29,683 nucleotides of DNA from Spirochaetaceae bacterium (GCA_030643345.1 DAOWMA010000001.1:1-29683), one strand, 5' to 3'; positions 17,258 through 25,166 are shown, counted from the stretch's first letter. Made by a program: numbers and translations. The notes: generated by a model from the sequence alone, not told the origin.

Positions 17258-18238
17258 TTAATCTCCAATAATTTGCTGAAATTTTTTCTCTAAATCTTTC
17301 AAACCTTCCCGGGAATAAACTGAAATTCCAAGAACCTTCTCGTTCGGAAGAGTTTTTTTTAGTTTATCAAGATTTATTTCAGTTTCTTCAAGATCTGTCT
17401 TCGTCCCAACAATAAGTCTCGATTTTTTTACCAGATCCGGTGCAAACTCTTCAAGTTCCTTATAAAGAACACTAAAAACTTCCCCGCAGTCATCAGAACT
17501 TAAGTCTATAAGAAATATTAAGGCCTTTGTTCTGGAAATGTGTTTTAAAAATTTAAATCCCATTCCAGCTCCGGCAGATGCTCCCTCAATAATACCCGGA
17601 ATATCGGCAATTATAATATCCCTTCCTGAAGTCTGCATAACACCCAAATTCGGTATTTTTGTAGTAAAAGGATATGCGCCAATTTTTGGGTTTGCATTTG
17701 TAAGAACATTTAAAAGAGATGATTTCCCTGCATTAGGCAGTCCAACAAGGCCGATATCTGCTATAATAGCAAGTTCGATATGGAGACGTCTCCCGCTGGC
17801 AACCTTTCCCCTCTGTGCATATCTTGGAGCCTGTTTTCGGGAAGTTGCAAAATGTTGATTACCAAGCCCCCCCTTACCTCCATGCTGAAAAACCCATGTT
17901 TCAAAACCAGTCAGATCTTTGAGTATTTCGCCTGTGTCAGGATCTTTTATAATTGTGCCGGGAGGCACCAAAATTACAGAATCTTTACCGTCACTTCCGT
18001 GTCTTCGACGGCCTGCCCCCTGATGCCCGTTTTCGGCTCTATAGACTCTTTTTTGTTTGAGATGGGCCAGTGTTTTTAAATTATTTTTTACAACAAATAA
18101 AACACTTCCGCCTGTTCCACCATCGCCTCCGTCAGGACCTCCAAGTGGAACATACTTCTCTCTCCTAAATGAAACACATCCGTCACCGCCGTTTCCGGCA
18201 GAAACATCAATAAAGGTCTCATCTGCAAAACCTATCAT
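17258..18238 (-). CDS. obgE: GTPase ObgE/CgtA
   Basis: Ribosome-assembly and stress GTPase. The Gly-rich Obg fold occupies 1-158 (DVSAGNGGDGCVSFRREKYV, GGPDGGDGGTGG, GTIIKDPDTG). The G domain has GLPNAGKSS (166-174), G2 around YPFTT, DIPGIIEGA (212-220) and the G4 box TKTD (279-282), where NKxD is more usual. At 326 aa the C-terminal OCT domain of some Obg proteins is missing, which is a common shorter form. ATG 18238 has only a weak AAGAG site. It lies between rpmA and nadD. Confidence 0.95.
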   Translation of the reverse strand: MIGFADETFIDVSAGNGGDGCVSFRREKYVPLGGPDGGDGGTGGSVLFVVKNNLKTLAHLKQKRVYRAENGHQGAGRRRHGSDGKDSVILVPPGTIIKDPDTGEILKDLTGFETWVFQHGGKGGLGNQHFATSRKQAPRYAQRGKVASGRRLHIELAIIADIGLVGLPNAGKSSLLNVLTNANPKIGAYPFTTKIPNLGVMQTSGRDIIIADIPGIIEGASAGAGMGFKFLKHISRTKALIFLIDLSSDDCGEVFSVLYKELEEFAPDLVKKSRLIVGTKTDLEETEINLDKLKKTLPNEKVLGISVYSREGLKDLEKKFQQIIGD

Positions 18239-18270
18239 CTTAAACTCTTAATTTACCTAAATAACTATAG

Positions 18271-18525
18271 CTAAACGATAGGAACGATATTTATATACTT
18301 TCTATTTGCCTTTTGCTTAAACATGACCATTCCGGCTGCCTTAGCAAATAAAGTATCATCTTTGCCCTTTCCTACATTAATTCCAGGGTGAAATTTAGTA
18401 CCCCTCTGACGAACAATAATTTCACCGGCTTTTACAGGCTGTCCACCGGACTTTTTAACACCCAGACGCTGGGATGCGGAATCCCTTCCGTTTTTAGTAC
18501 TACCGCCACCTTTTTTATGTGCCAT
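18271..18525 (-). CDS. rpmA: Ribosomal protein L27
   Basis: Large-subunit protein whose N-terminus reaches the peptidyl-transferase centre. The 84-aa protein begins directly MAHKKGGGSTKNGRDS, followed by QRLGVKKSGGQPVKAGEIIVRQRGTKFHPG, all typical. There is no N-terminal extension: an in-frame TAA lies one codon upstream of the ATG. An AAGGAG ribosome site lies 8 nt before the start. It is adjacent to the Prp protease gene upstream. Confidence 0.97.
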   Translation of the reverse strand: MAHKKGGGSTKNGRDSASQRLGVKKSGGQPVKAGEIIVRQRGTKFHPGINVGKGKDDTLFAKAAGMVMFKQKANRKYINIVPIV

Positions 18526-18547
18526 TATTTATCTCCTTCTTATCAAT

Positions 18548-18889
18548 TCAATTCGAATCAGTTCTTCTCAGACTGATCCTGCAGTAATCAGGATACTCCA
18601 AAGCCAAATCCTTCAAGCCGACCACAGTAAATGCGCTTACGCCCCGAAGCCAATCTTTTTCATACCCTTCAAGTAAAGATATACTAAAATGTAACTCACC
18701 TTTTTCCTCTGCACTTCCTTCAATACTGATGGAAGGTTCCATCTCCAAAGTCCTGGAAACTGTCCGAAGCAAAGTAGAAGCTGCTGCACAGATAATATCC
18801 TTACCAGCCTCAGCAGAGCCGGAATGACCGGAAGCATCAATCCTGAAGAGACATCCGCTTAAATCCAGCCACAAAGTCACATCTATCAA
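18548..18889 (-). CDS. prp: Prp-family cysteine protease (YsxB-like)
   Basis: The 113-aa protein carries the Prp catalytic pattern: H22 in SGHSGSAEAG and C34 in KDIICAAAS. In Firmicutes Prp trims the N-terminal extension of L27; the gene lies between rplU and rpmA there and here. Since the neighbouring L27 has no extension to cut, the substrate in this organism is unclear. The start is TTG at 18889, 7 nt after the rplU stop, with a GGAG 12 nt upstream inside the end of rplU. Confidence 0.9.
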   Translation of the reverse strand: MIDVTLWLDLSGCLFRIDASGHSGSAEAGKDIICAAASTLLRTVSRTLEMEPSISIEGSAEEKGELHFSISLLEGYEKDWLRGVSAFTVVGLKDLALEYPDYCRISLRRTDSN

Positions 18890-18896
18890 GAAATAA

Positions 18897-19211
18897 CTAA
18901 ACTCCTGCTATTTCATTTACCTTAACATAGGTATAGTTTTGTCGATGTCCCTGTTTTCTTCTATATCCCTTTCTTCTCTTAAACTTGATAATAGTAACTT
19001 TTTTATCCTTACGATGGTCTTCTACAGTTGTAGAGATCTTCACACCCTTTACATAAGGGGTACCAACCTTAACCTTACCATCATTATTAAGAAGAAGCAC
19101 GGAATCAAATTCCAGTACCGATCCATTTTCTGCATCTACTTTATCAATCTTCAAGACTGCATCTTTTTCTGCTTTGTATTGTTTTCCCAAAATTTCCACT
19201 AATGCGTACAT
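18897..19211 (-). CDS. rplU: Ribosomal protein L21
   Basis: A 104-aa 50S protein opening MYALVEILGKQYKAEKDA, with the C-terminal KFKRRKGYRRKQGHRQNYTYVKV block that contacts 23S rRNA. ATG 19211 has GAGG 8 nt upstream. It is the first gene of the ribosome-assembly operon and has its own promoter at 19250-19279 with a short leader of about 30 nt. Confidence 0.97.
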   Translation of the reverse strand: MYALVEILGKQYKAEKDAVLKIDKVDAENGSVLEFDSVLLLNNDGKVKVGTPYVKGVKISTTVEDHRKDKKVTIIKFKRRKGYRRKQGHRQNYTYVKVNEIAGV

Positions 19212-19249
19212 CTGCTAAACCTCAATTATTACAAAATCAACTAGGGTAC

Positions 19250-19279
19250 TATATAGCATAACAGGCTCTCTCTGGTCAA
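19250..19279 (-). promoter_or_regulatory. Putative sigma-70 promoter of the rplU operon
   Basis: Minus strand TTGACC (19274-19279), 18-nt spacer, TATATA (19250-19255). Transcription would start near 19243, leaving about 31 nt before the L21 ATG. No L21 autoregulatory leader fold is evident. The remaining 19280-19340 stretch holds no gene. Confidence 0.6.
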
Positions 19280-19340
19280 TACTCGGGTTGTTCTTTACGG
19301 TAGATCAATGATTCCCAGGTTATGATTTTTGAATTTCCTG

Positions 19341-19526
19341 GGCATTACCCTGGATAGAGGCGAACACAAGGTCCGCCCCTACCAGGGTCAGGCTATTCGC
19401 TGCAATTCCGCCCGGATTTGATTAACACGATTACAATTTTGTTTTGGTGCGTACAGACGCAAGATTTTGCGTCTCTATCGCGGCATACAACCACGGTACG
19501 GGATTTCCGCTGCTATCCTTAATGCA
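19341..19526 (+). repeat. Left copy of a ~160-185 bp inverted repeat
   Basis: Matches, in inverted orientation, 21362-21520 over its whole length with scattered differences. The longest identical block is 34 nt (19444-19477 versus the complement of 21411-21444), itself a palindrome around gcaagattttgc. This copy has an extra ~30 nt, including the hairpin ataGAGGCGAac...gtCCGCCCCTac, which the right copy lacks. No coding frame is evident. The rest of the 430-nt gap (19527-19641) is AT-rich with nothing recognisable. The copies enclose the PP2C/zinc-ribbon/Rpn island. Confidence 0.85.
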
Positions 19527-19641
19527 GATGGCAAACTTTTTTATGTTTTAATGCTTTACATTCAGATATCAGTATTTAATATAGGGTTTATTGCTTTTTG
19601 TATTAAAATAAAGGTAATATTAGTAAATTAAACATTATTAA

Positions 19642-20196
19642 CTAACAAAAGATAATAAAAGGAAAATAAAGATAGTGAAAATTAGACTTATCCAAACCCA
19701 ATGCCTGAGTAATAATATGATTCCGGGGGTGGGAAATAATATCTCTCTTTTCTATCTGCCCCATTTTATATAGTTCCCAAACTTCAGACTGGTCCTCTGT
19801 AAGCTGTGTTAGTTTCCCATTTCTAAACAGATATCCCCGACTATCTCCTACATTGTAGAGATCCACTACATTATCCTTAAAAAGAGCTGTAACCAGAGTA
19901 GTTCCCATTCCATCGTACTGTTTGTATTTTAAGGACAGATTATAAAGCTTATCATTTACTTTTTTTACTAATTTTGGAAAAGCTTCGTCCGGTGTTTTGT
20001 AATAATCGTCAAACAGCCAGGTGAAAGCCATTTGAGAAGCTACTTCTCCGGCATTTCCTCCACCCATACCATCGTATAGAACAAATAGATGACCGTTTTG
20101 GGATGTACCGACTCCTTCCGTAATGTCCGGCAACATATAAAAATCCTCATTGTGTGAATAGCGTTTACCGATGTCTGTTTTTGCTGTGTAGTGCAT
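19642..20196 (-). CDS. PP2C-type protein phosphatase, C-terminally truncated
   Basis: Ser/Thr phosphatase of the PPM/PP2C family. Present motifs are NEDF (16-19), YDGMGGGNAGEVAS (41-54), DGMGTTLVTALF (95-106), GDSRGYLFRNG (117-127) and HIITQALG (160-167). The protein ends at 184 aa, whereas the family needs ~240: the late DG and DN motifs that complete the metal site are missing, and residues after ~170 (SNFHYLYFPF...) look like non-coding sequence. The upstream DNA to 19527 in all minus frames shows no continuation. It is probably a decayed gene, though the frame is intact and a GGAG precedes the ATG. It follows the zinc-ribbon microprotein gene by 64 nt. Confidence 0.8.
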   Translation of the reverse strand: MHYTAKTDIGKRYSHNEDFYMLPDITEGVGTSQNGHLFVLYDGMGGGNAGEVASQMAFTWLFDDYYKTPDEAFPKLVKKVNDKLYNLSLKYKQYDGMGTTLVTALFKDNVVDLYNVGDSRGYLFRNGKLTQLTEDQSEVWELYKMGQIEKRDIISHPRNHIITQALGLDKSNFHYLYFPFIIFC

Positions 20197-20260
20197 GCTC
20201 CATCCTTATTCCAATAAAATGATTAATAATATCAATTAAAATAATTCAATCAAACAAAGG

Positions 20261-20341
20261 TTAAACGAAATCTGCCCCACAACATGTACAAATGTTGCTG
20301 TCACTTTTAATTTCTTTTCCGCAATCGTTACAGAATGGCAT
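20261..20341 (-). CDS. 26-residue zinc-ribbon microprotein or truncated N-terminus
   Basis: A 26-codon frame with a very good ribosome site (GAGGAG 6 nt before the ATG). It encodes one zinc knuckle: C4-x2-C7 (FCNDCG) and C18-x2-C21 (ICTCCG), then ADFV and TAA. This is the start seen in many zinc-ribbon proteins that continue into FHA or membrane domains, so it may be a remnant of a longer gene, or a true minimal metal-binding peptide. It precedes the PP2C gene on the same strand, a neighbour often seen with zinc-ribbon/FHA proteins. Confidence 0.55.
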   Translation of the reverse strand: MPFCNDCGKEIKSDSNICTCCGADFV

Positions 20342-20390
20342 GATGGACTCCTCTTGCAAGTGTTATCGCAATTTATTTTAAGACACATTA

Positions 20391-20492
20391 ACCAATTTCT
20401 CAAGTAATTATTTTGCCAAAGATCTCTTCATTTAAGATAAACAAACCCAAGTATTGCTCTCAAACTCAATTGATAGTATATTTACTTTATGG
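20391..20492 (+). repeat. Direct repeat copy 1 (102 bp)
   Basis: Identical to 21241-21342 at 100 of 102 positions (differences at 20455 and 20485). This copy contains the -35 and -10 boxes of the Rpn-family gene and ends with its start codon plus one base (ATGG). The spacing between copies is 850 bp, one gene length. Confidence 0.95.
20454..20482 (+). promoter_or_regulatory. Putative leaderless promoter of the Rpn-family gene
   Basis: TTGCTC (20454-20459), 17 nt, TATATT (20477-20482), then 6 nt to ATG at 20489. There is no Shine-Dalgarno sequence. The -10-to-ATG spacing matches the CheX-like and other leaderless candidates in the window. The downstream copy of the repeat has TCGCTC at the -35 position. 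Confidence 0.5.
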
Positions 20493-21218
20493 CTTTCGAA
20501 CATGACAGAAGATACAAACGAATATTCTCTCATCCATATTTTATACAGAAGCTTTTAGAATCTTTCGTCAATGAATCCTTTATTAAAGATTTGGATTTTT
20601 CTACACTTAAACGAGTAGAAAAAAGTTTTATCAATGCCGATTTTAATGAAAAAGAATCTGATCTTATTTTTACTATTCAGTTTAAGGGAAAAACTATCTA
20701 TATCTTTTTATTGCTTGAATTTCAGTCCACTGTAGATAAATTTATGCCGGTACGTTTCTTAAGATATATAATGGAACTTTACGAGTCTTATAAAAATAAA
20801 AAATGCTGTTTCTGCTATATTTTATATTGAGAATTCAAGCCCTTTGGAACTTGAAAATGAAATAGATATACTTATGGAAATTATTAAAAATGAAAATCTT
20901 TCTATTATACAAGAGCTTGTAGATTGGTTTAACAACTATCTATCCGGTTTAAAAAGCAATTTTGATAAAGAGAGTATTTCTATAAAATTAGAATCTTTAA
21001 CGGAGGTAAAATCGATGTTTGCTACAAAACTAAAAGAACATGATGAAAAACTTATAGAACAGGGTGTTGAACAGGGTATTGAACAGGGTATTGAACAGGG
21101 TATTGAAGAAACAGCTGTAAAAATGCTTGAAGCGGATGCAGATATTTCATTTATTTCAAAAATTACTGGTCTTTCCAGGGAAAAATTGATAGAAATGAAG
21201 GGAAAAATTGGGAAATAG
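20489..21218 (+). pseudogene. Rpn-family recombination-promoting nuclease/transposase, frameshifted
   Basis: PD-(D/E)XK nuclease of the Rpn (COG5464) type. The first frame (20489-20830) has FEHDRRYKRIFSHPYFIQKLL, the acidic ESDLIF and LLLEFQS residues of the nuclease core, and RFLRYIMELYESY. It then goes out of frame in an A-run near 20797-20802 and stops at 20828-20830. The other frame continues at once (AVSAIFYIENSSPLELENEID) to 21218 and includes the family's QG repeats and a C-terminal helix. Removing one A from the A6 run would restore a single ~243-aa protein. It is either a pseudogene, a gene rescued by slippage, or a sequence error. Confidence 0.85.
21057..21104 (+). repeat. Four 12-bp tandem repeats in the Rpn-family gene
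   Basis: Four units of gaacagggtatt (the first reads gaacagggtgtt) encode EQGV-EQGI-EQGI-EQGI. Such QGxE repeats are common near the C-terminus of Rpn-family proteins, and the copy number varies between paralogues. Confidence 0.9.
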
Positions 21219-21240
21219 GTATAATTCCTGTTTTATAAAC

Positions 21241-21342
21241 ACCAATTTCTCAAGTAATTATTTTGCCAAAGATCTCTTCATTTAAGATAAACAAACCCAA
21301 GTATCGCTCTCAAACTCAATTGATAGTATATTTATTTTATGG
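21241..21342 (+). repeat. Direct repeat copy 2 (orphan promoter and start codon)
   Basis: Second copy of the 102-bp repeat, lying 22 nt after the Rpn-family stop. It repeats the promoter and ATGG, but the reading frame then ends after seven codons (MDQIMKP) and runs into the right inverted repeat. It looks like the head of a second, lost Rpn-family gene. The rest of the 21219-21520 gap holds only this and the inverted repeat. Confidence 0.95.
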
Positions 21343-21361
21343 ACCAGATAATGAAACCCTA

Positions 21362-21520
21362 AAGCGTTAAGGATAGTAGCGGTACCCCGCACCGTGGTTG
21401 TATGCAGCTGTAGAGACGCAAAATCTTGCGTCTGTACGCACCAAATCAAAATGTGGTCCCGTTAATCAATTCGGGAGGAGTTCAAGCGGATAGCCTGACC
21501 CCGGGCACCGGGGTAACGCC
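21362..21520 (-). repeat. Right copy of the inverted repeat
   Basis: Complement of 19341-19526 with small differences. It ends exactly where argS ends: on the minus strand the argS stop TAG is followed directly by GGCGTTACCCCGG, the outer edge of the repeat. Contains the palindromic block 21411-21444 and a ccccgg-centred hairpin at 21499-21513. May also serve as a transcription terminator for argS. Confidence 0.85.
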
Positions 21521-23284
21521 CTACATTCTCTCAAGATACGGTATTCCCACCAGATAGAATGCATTTTTCAATACCTGGAGAACAGCTCTTACAAGTGTAA
21601 TACGGCTTACAACAATATCCTTATCAGGGTCCTGGAGTATCGGGATATCGTGATAATAGCGGCTGAATATTTTGGACAGGTCATACAGATACGAGGTTAT
21701 TACAGAAGGATTCATATTTTCCCCCGCATCTTCAACAATCTCCGGAAAAGTTGATAACATTTTTACTATTTCACGTTCCTGTTCAAGGTCGAGTATCCCC
21801 GGCTTAAACTCACCGCCCTTAAAGTCATCTTTACGCTCCTCATACTTCCTGAGCATGCTGCTTATACGTGCACCCATGTACTGCAGGTAGGGACCGGTAT
21901 TACCGGAAAAAGAGATAGATTCCGACGGATCAAATATCATGTCTTTTGCAGGTGAAATCTGCAGGAGATAATAGTTTAATGCAGCAAGGGCCACAGATTC
22001 AGATGTCTTTTGGAGATTATCCACCAGAGCTGTCCTGTCCTTGGCTGTAATTTCTGCTTTTGCAATCTCTGTCAGCTCCTGTACAAGATCGTCAGCATCC
22101 ACTACAGTCCCTTCTCTGGACTTCATCTTTCCATCAGGAAGATTTACCATACCATAAGAGAGATGATGAAGATTATCTGCCCAGTCAAATCCAAGCTTCT
22201 TTAATATATGAAACAGTACCTGAAAGTGATACTGCTGTTCTGAACCTACCACATAGATTAACTTCTCAAAAGTCCAGTCTCTGTGCCTGGCAATAGCGGT
22301 ACCAATATCCTGGGTAAGATAGAGTGATGTTCCATCACTTCTTAAAAGAACTTTTTTATCCAGATTTATTTCTGAAAGGTCCGCCCAGATGGAACCGTCA
22401 TCTTCTTTGTAAAAAACACCGGATTCAAAGCCTTTAAGGACCTCTCCACGTCCCTCCTTATAGGTTTTACTCTCAAAATAGTATTCATCAAAAGCGATAC
22501 CGGTTTTTTCATAGGTTTCTTTTATCCCGGATATAGTCCAGCCATTCATCATTTCCCAGAGATCTTTAATATCTTCTACCCCGTTTTCCCAGTCCTTCAA
22601 CATCGTTCTGGCTCCGGCTTCCGCATCCGGATCTTCCTTTGACCACTGGTTAAACTTTACATAATAGTCGCCCACAAAATGATCACTTTTTATTCCAGTG
22701 CTTTCAGGTGTGGAACCCTCTCCAAATGTTTTATACGCAAGCATCGACTTACATATATGAACACCACGATCATTTATAAGATTAACCCTGCGTACTTCAG
22801 CACCATTGGCGGCCATTATTTTTGCGACACTCATTCCAATAGAGTCATTTCGTAAATGACCAAGATGCAGTGGTTTATTGGTATTAGGACAGGAAAATTC
22901 AACCATTACCTTCTGACCCCGAAAATTAGCTGTATTACCAAAGGTACTTTCATTTCGGAGAATATTATCAATAACTTTTTCAGTAAGATCGGAGAGATCT
23001 ATTCTAATATTTATATAAGGTCCTGTAATGTTAATAGATGCAGCAGCTTCAGGATCATTTTCTTCAAAAAAAGATTTTAAATTCCCGGCAATATCTGCAG
23101 GGTTCTTCTTAAAAAGTCTTGCTAATGGGAATAGAGGAAATGCAATATCACCCATCTCCGGCTTCGGGGGTTTTTCCACTATAAGATTTATCTGCTCCCT
23201 GTTCAGCTTAAAACCCTGAAGCTCAGCAATGGAAAATAAGGCCTTTTCCAGTTTAATTTTCCATTCTATCTTTATATCATTCAT
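21521..23284 (-). CDS. argS: Arginyl-tRNA synthetase
   Basis: Class I aminoacyl-tRNA synthetase charging tRNA-Arg. The 587-aa protein has the N-terminal Add-1 domain, SCPNTNKPLHLGHLRN with HLGH at 140-143, NLINDRGVHI, and a KMSKS-like KMKSR at 386-390, followed by a DALR anticodon-binding domain and the usual C-terminal LERM. ATG 23284 is preferred over the TTG one codon earlier (GGGAG 6 nt upstream). It follows the unknown 569-aa gene by 54 nt on the same strand. Confidence 0.97.
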   Translation of the reverse strand: MNDIKIEWKIKLEKALFSIAELQGFKLNREQINLIVEKPPKPEMGDIAFPLFPLARLFKKNPADIAGNLKSFFEENDPEAAASINITGPYINIRIDLSDLTEKVIDNILRNESTFGNTANFRGQKVMVEFSCPNTNKPLHLGHLRNDSIGMSVAKIMAANGAEVRRVNLINDRGVHICKSMLAYKTFGEGSTPESTGIKSDHFVGDYYVKFNQWSKEDPDAEAGARTMLKDWENGVEDIKDLWEMMNGWTISGIKETYEKTGIAFDEYYFESKTYKEGRGEVLKGFESGVFYKEDDGSIWADLSEINLDKKVLLRSDGTSLYLTQDIGTAIARHRDWTFEKLIYVVGSEQQYHFQVLFHILKKLGFDWADNLHHLSYGMVNLPDGKMKSREGTVVDADDLVQELTEIAKAEITAKDRTALVDNLQKTSESVALAALNYYLLQISPAKDMIFDPSESISFSGNTGPYLQYMGARISSMLRKYEERKDDFKGGEFKPGILDLEQEREIVKMLSTFPEIVEDAGENMNPSVITSYLYDLSKIFSRYYHDIPILQDPDKDIVVSRITLVRAVLQVLKNAFYLVGIPYLERM

Positions 23285-23338
23285 CAATTGCTCCCAGGAT
23301 TGCCACCCTACTTAATTTTTTTAATCAGTGCAACCATT

Positions 23339-25048
23339 TCAGGAGCCAAAATTACTTTCCATATCATATAGCTGATGAGATATATTTCGTGCTTCATCCA
23401 GACGGAACCGAATATCACTCAGTTGAGCAATCAGATTTTTATTTTCACCCTTACCTATATATCCAAAATTTGACAGAGTATCGTATACTCCTCCCATATC
23501 TCCCTGCACTATCCCTGAAATAACATCAATTAGTAAACCCATGGCAGTATTGAAATTTACAATTATCTTCTCAATTTCTTTGTCAATGGAATCCATTACC
23601 TCATTAATTTGTTCGATACAGGACTCTTTTTCACTATTTTCGGATCTTATATTTTCAACCAGCTGAAAATATTCCCCTCCAGCGGCAAGATTATTATCAA
23701 TTATAATAAATTCATCTACAGTATCAGTTATTGTCCGATAAGATTTATTATAATCCGTACGATTCTGCTCTTTGTAGAACTGACCATCAATAAGAACCAG
23801 CTTAAGAGGTTTATTCAACGTCCTGATAAAAACATCTTCCAGAAAGGCATTAATAAAACCTGCACTTACTTCATATTTAACATGTAATTTTTCATCCCAT
23901 AAGCCAGTCTTATAATTATGTAATACAGGTTTACTTGAAATATTCAGAAAAAACTCTGCTTCCTCTTCAAGCTGCTGCTTCTTCTCTCCCTTTGTATATT
24001 CATCCATCATTTTATCAAATCTTTTAAACCAGAAACGTCTAAAAAGAGCATACCAATCCTCTGCACCACCTATATGGACAGGATGAAAGTTCATATTCCG
24101 GTTTACAAGACAAAGAATGGATTCCAGGGGTATTTCGGAATTAAATTTACGAATCGTATTTAATGTTCTATTTGCTTCCTCAAGATTATTTTTTAAGATA
24201 TTTTCCAAATCAGAAACATCCTCAGAGTTGGACAATCCGTACCCAAACATAAAAACTGCATCTAATGTATCTGTTGATGGTGAAACATTTAAGCTGAAAA
24301 GGGTATCAAGAAGCTGATGAAGGGATTTACGGATATCAATAAAACTACAGACAGTACTTTCTTCCCCATCTGCAGTTGTAAAAGCTGATATAATCTTTTC
24401 GAAATTAAAAACTGCAAGTGTATTTAATACATGCAGATTTTTTATTTCCCGGTAAATAATCTTTTTTTTATCTGAATCAATTTCAGCTAATATTTCATCA
24501 ATTCTGAATTCAATATGCCTTTTAAGCTGAAATGAATTTTCAAAATTAAAATTTTCTGATACCTTTTCAGGATCAATTTCATTTAGCAGCTTTGCTTCTA
24601 TTTCCGGAAAACGGAGCCCTACAAGAAAGGCAATAAACTCGTTTTCATTTGATCGTAGAATTAAAGATAGAGTATTTCTAAAGACAGCCAAACTTTCCTG
24701 AAGCTTTTCAATTCTGACTAAAAAATTATTAAGAAATATTTTCCTGCTGTAGTTAATTAAACCAGGACTGCTTTTTTCCAATTTCCTGGAAAGTTTATCC
24801 ATTGACAGGTTCTCAATAACTTTTTCCTTCTCCCGGGAAGAAAATAAAACTGTAAAGAAAATGATTATCTTTTCAAAAAAACTGAAGTTATGATAACTTT
24901 TTTCGTGATCATATTCCTCTTCCAAAACCTCCTCTTTTAAAGGCAGATCATTAATCGGGGCAATATAATGCATTTTATTGATCATTTCGAGTCTTTCAGC
25001 CTGAGTCAGCCCGGCTATTAGCCTGTTAAATACTGATTTCTCTTCCAT
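23339..25048 (-). CDS. Spirochaete-specific protein of unknown function (possibly DUF5312)
   Basis: A 569-aa, mostly helical, charged protein. A hydrophobic patch at 58-70 (FEKIIIFFTVLFS) is too short for a confident membrane span; there is no signal peptide. A second hydrophobic stretch lies near 505-520 (MGLLIDVISGIVQG). The central section around 330-480 has FRRFWFKRFDKMMDEY and KLVLIDGQFYKEQNR. I recall a spirochaetal family of this type (DUF5312) but cannot confirm it here. ATG 25048 has no ribosome site and lies 7 nt after TATAAT, so it is probably leaderless. It is the first gene of a likely argS transcription unit. Confidence 0.7.
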   Translation of the reverse strand: MEEKSVFNRLIAGLTQAERLEMINKMHYIAPINDLPLKEEVLEEEYDHEKSYHNFSFFEKIIIFFTVLFSSREKEKVIENLSMDKLSRKLEKSSPGLINYSRKIFLNNFLVRIEKLQESLAVFRNTLSLILRSNENEFIAFLVGLRFPEIEAKLLNEIDPEKVSENFNFENSFQLKRHIEFRIDEILAEIDSDKKKIIYREIKNLHVLNTLAVFNFEKIISAFTTADGEESTVCSFIDIRKSLHQLLDTLFSLNVSPSTDTLDAVFMFGYGLSNSEDVSDLENILKNNLEEANRTLNTIRKFNSEIPLESILCLVNRNMNFHPVHIGGAEDWYALFRRFWFKRFDKMMDEYTKGEKKQQLEEEAEFFLNISSKPVLHNYKTGLWDEKLHVKYEVSAGFINAFLEDVFIRTLNKPLKLVLIDGQFYKEQNRTDYNKSYRTITDTVDEFIIIDNNLAAGGEYFQLVENIRSENSEKESCIEQINEVMDSIDKEIEKIIVNFNTAMGLLIDVISGIVQGDMGGVYDTLSNFGYIGKGENKNLIAQLSDIRFRLDEARNISHQLYDMESNFGS

Positions 25049-25055
25049 TGATTAG

Positions 25056-25064
25056 ATTATAACA
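25056..25064 (-). promoter_or_regulatory. Extended -10 promoter, leaderless geometry
   Basis: Minus strand TGT-TATAAT (25064 down to 25056): a perfect -10 box with the TGn extension, which can make up for the absence of a recognisable -35. The ATG of the 569-aa gene starts 7 nt after the -10 box, without a ribosome site. The promoter begins immediately after the tRNA terminator. Confidence 0.65.
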
Positions 25065-25065
25065 T

Positions 25066-25094
25066 AAAAAGACTCTCTGAACGAGAGTCTTTTT
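25066..25094 (-). terminator. Rho-independent terminator of the tRNA unit
   Basis: On the minus strand just after tRNA-Glu: stem GACTCTC, 5-nt loop, stem GAGAGTC, then TTTTT (25066-25070). The plus strand also has six T after the hairpin, so it could work in both directions. It separates the tRNA genes from the next promoter. Confidence 0.88.
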
Positions 25095-25166
25095 TAGTCC
25101 CTAGGGGAATCGAACCCCTCTCTGAAGACTGAGAATCTTCCATCCTAGCCGATAGACGAAGGGACC
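25095..25166 (-). tRNA. tRNA-Glu (anticodon CUC)
   Basis: A 72-nt cloverleaf: acceptor GGTCCCT/AGGGACT (first pair G-U), discriminator A, no encoded CCA. The anticodon stem GAAGA/TCTTC closes loop TTCTCAG with anticodon CTC. The T arm is GGGG-TTCGATT-CCCC. It follows tRNA-Gln(CUG) by 5 nt in the same transcript. Confidence 0.95.

Noticed and set aside
19212..19641. Riboswitch or T-box in the leader of rplU
   Set aside because: The likely promoter leaves only ~31 nt before the ATG; the rest of the gap is repeat and AT-rich DNA.
21057..21104. Short regular repeats as a possible CRISPR array
   Set aside because: The 12-bp units are contiguous, without spacers, and code for QG repeats in an Rpn-family protein. 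No CRISPR array was seen anywhere in the window.
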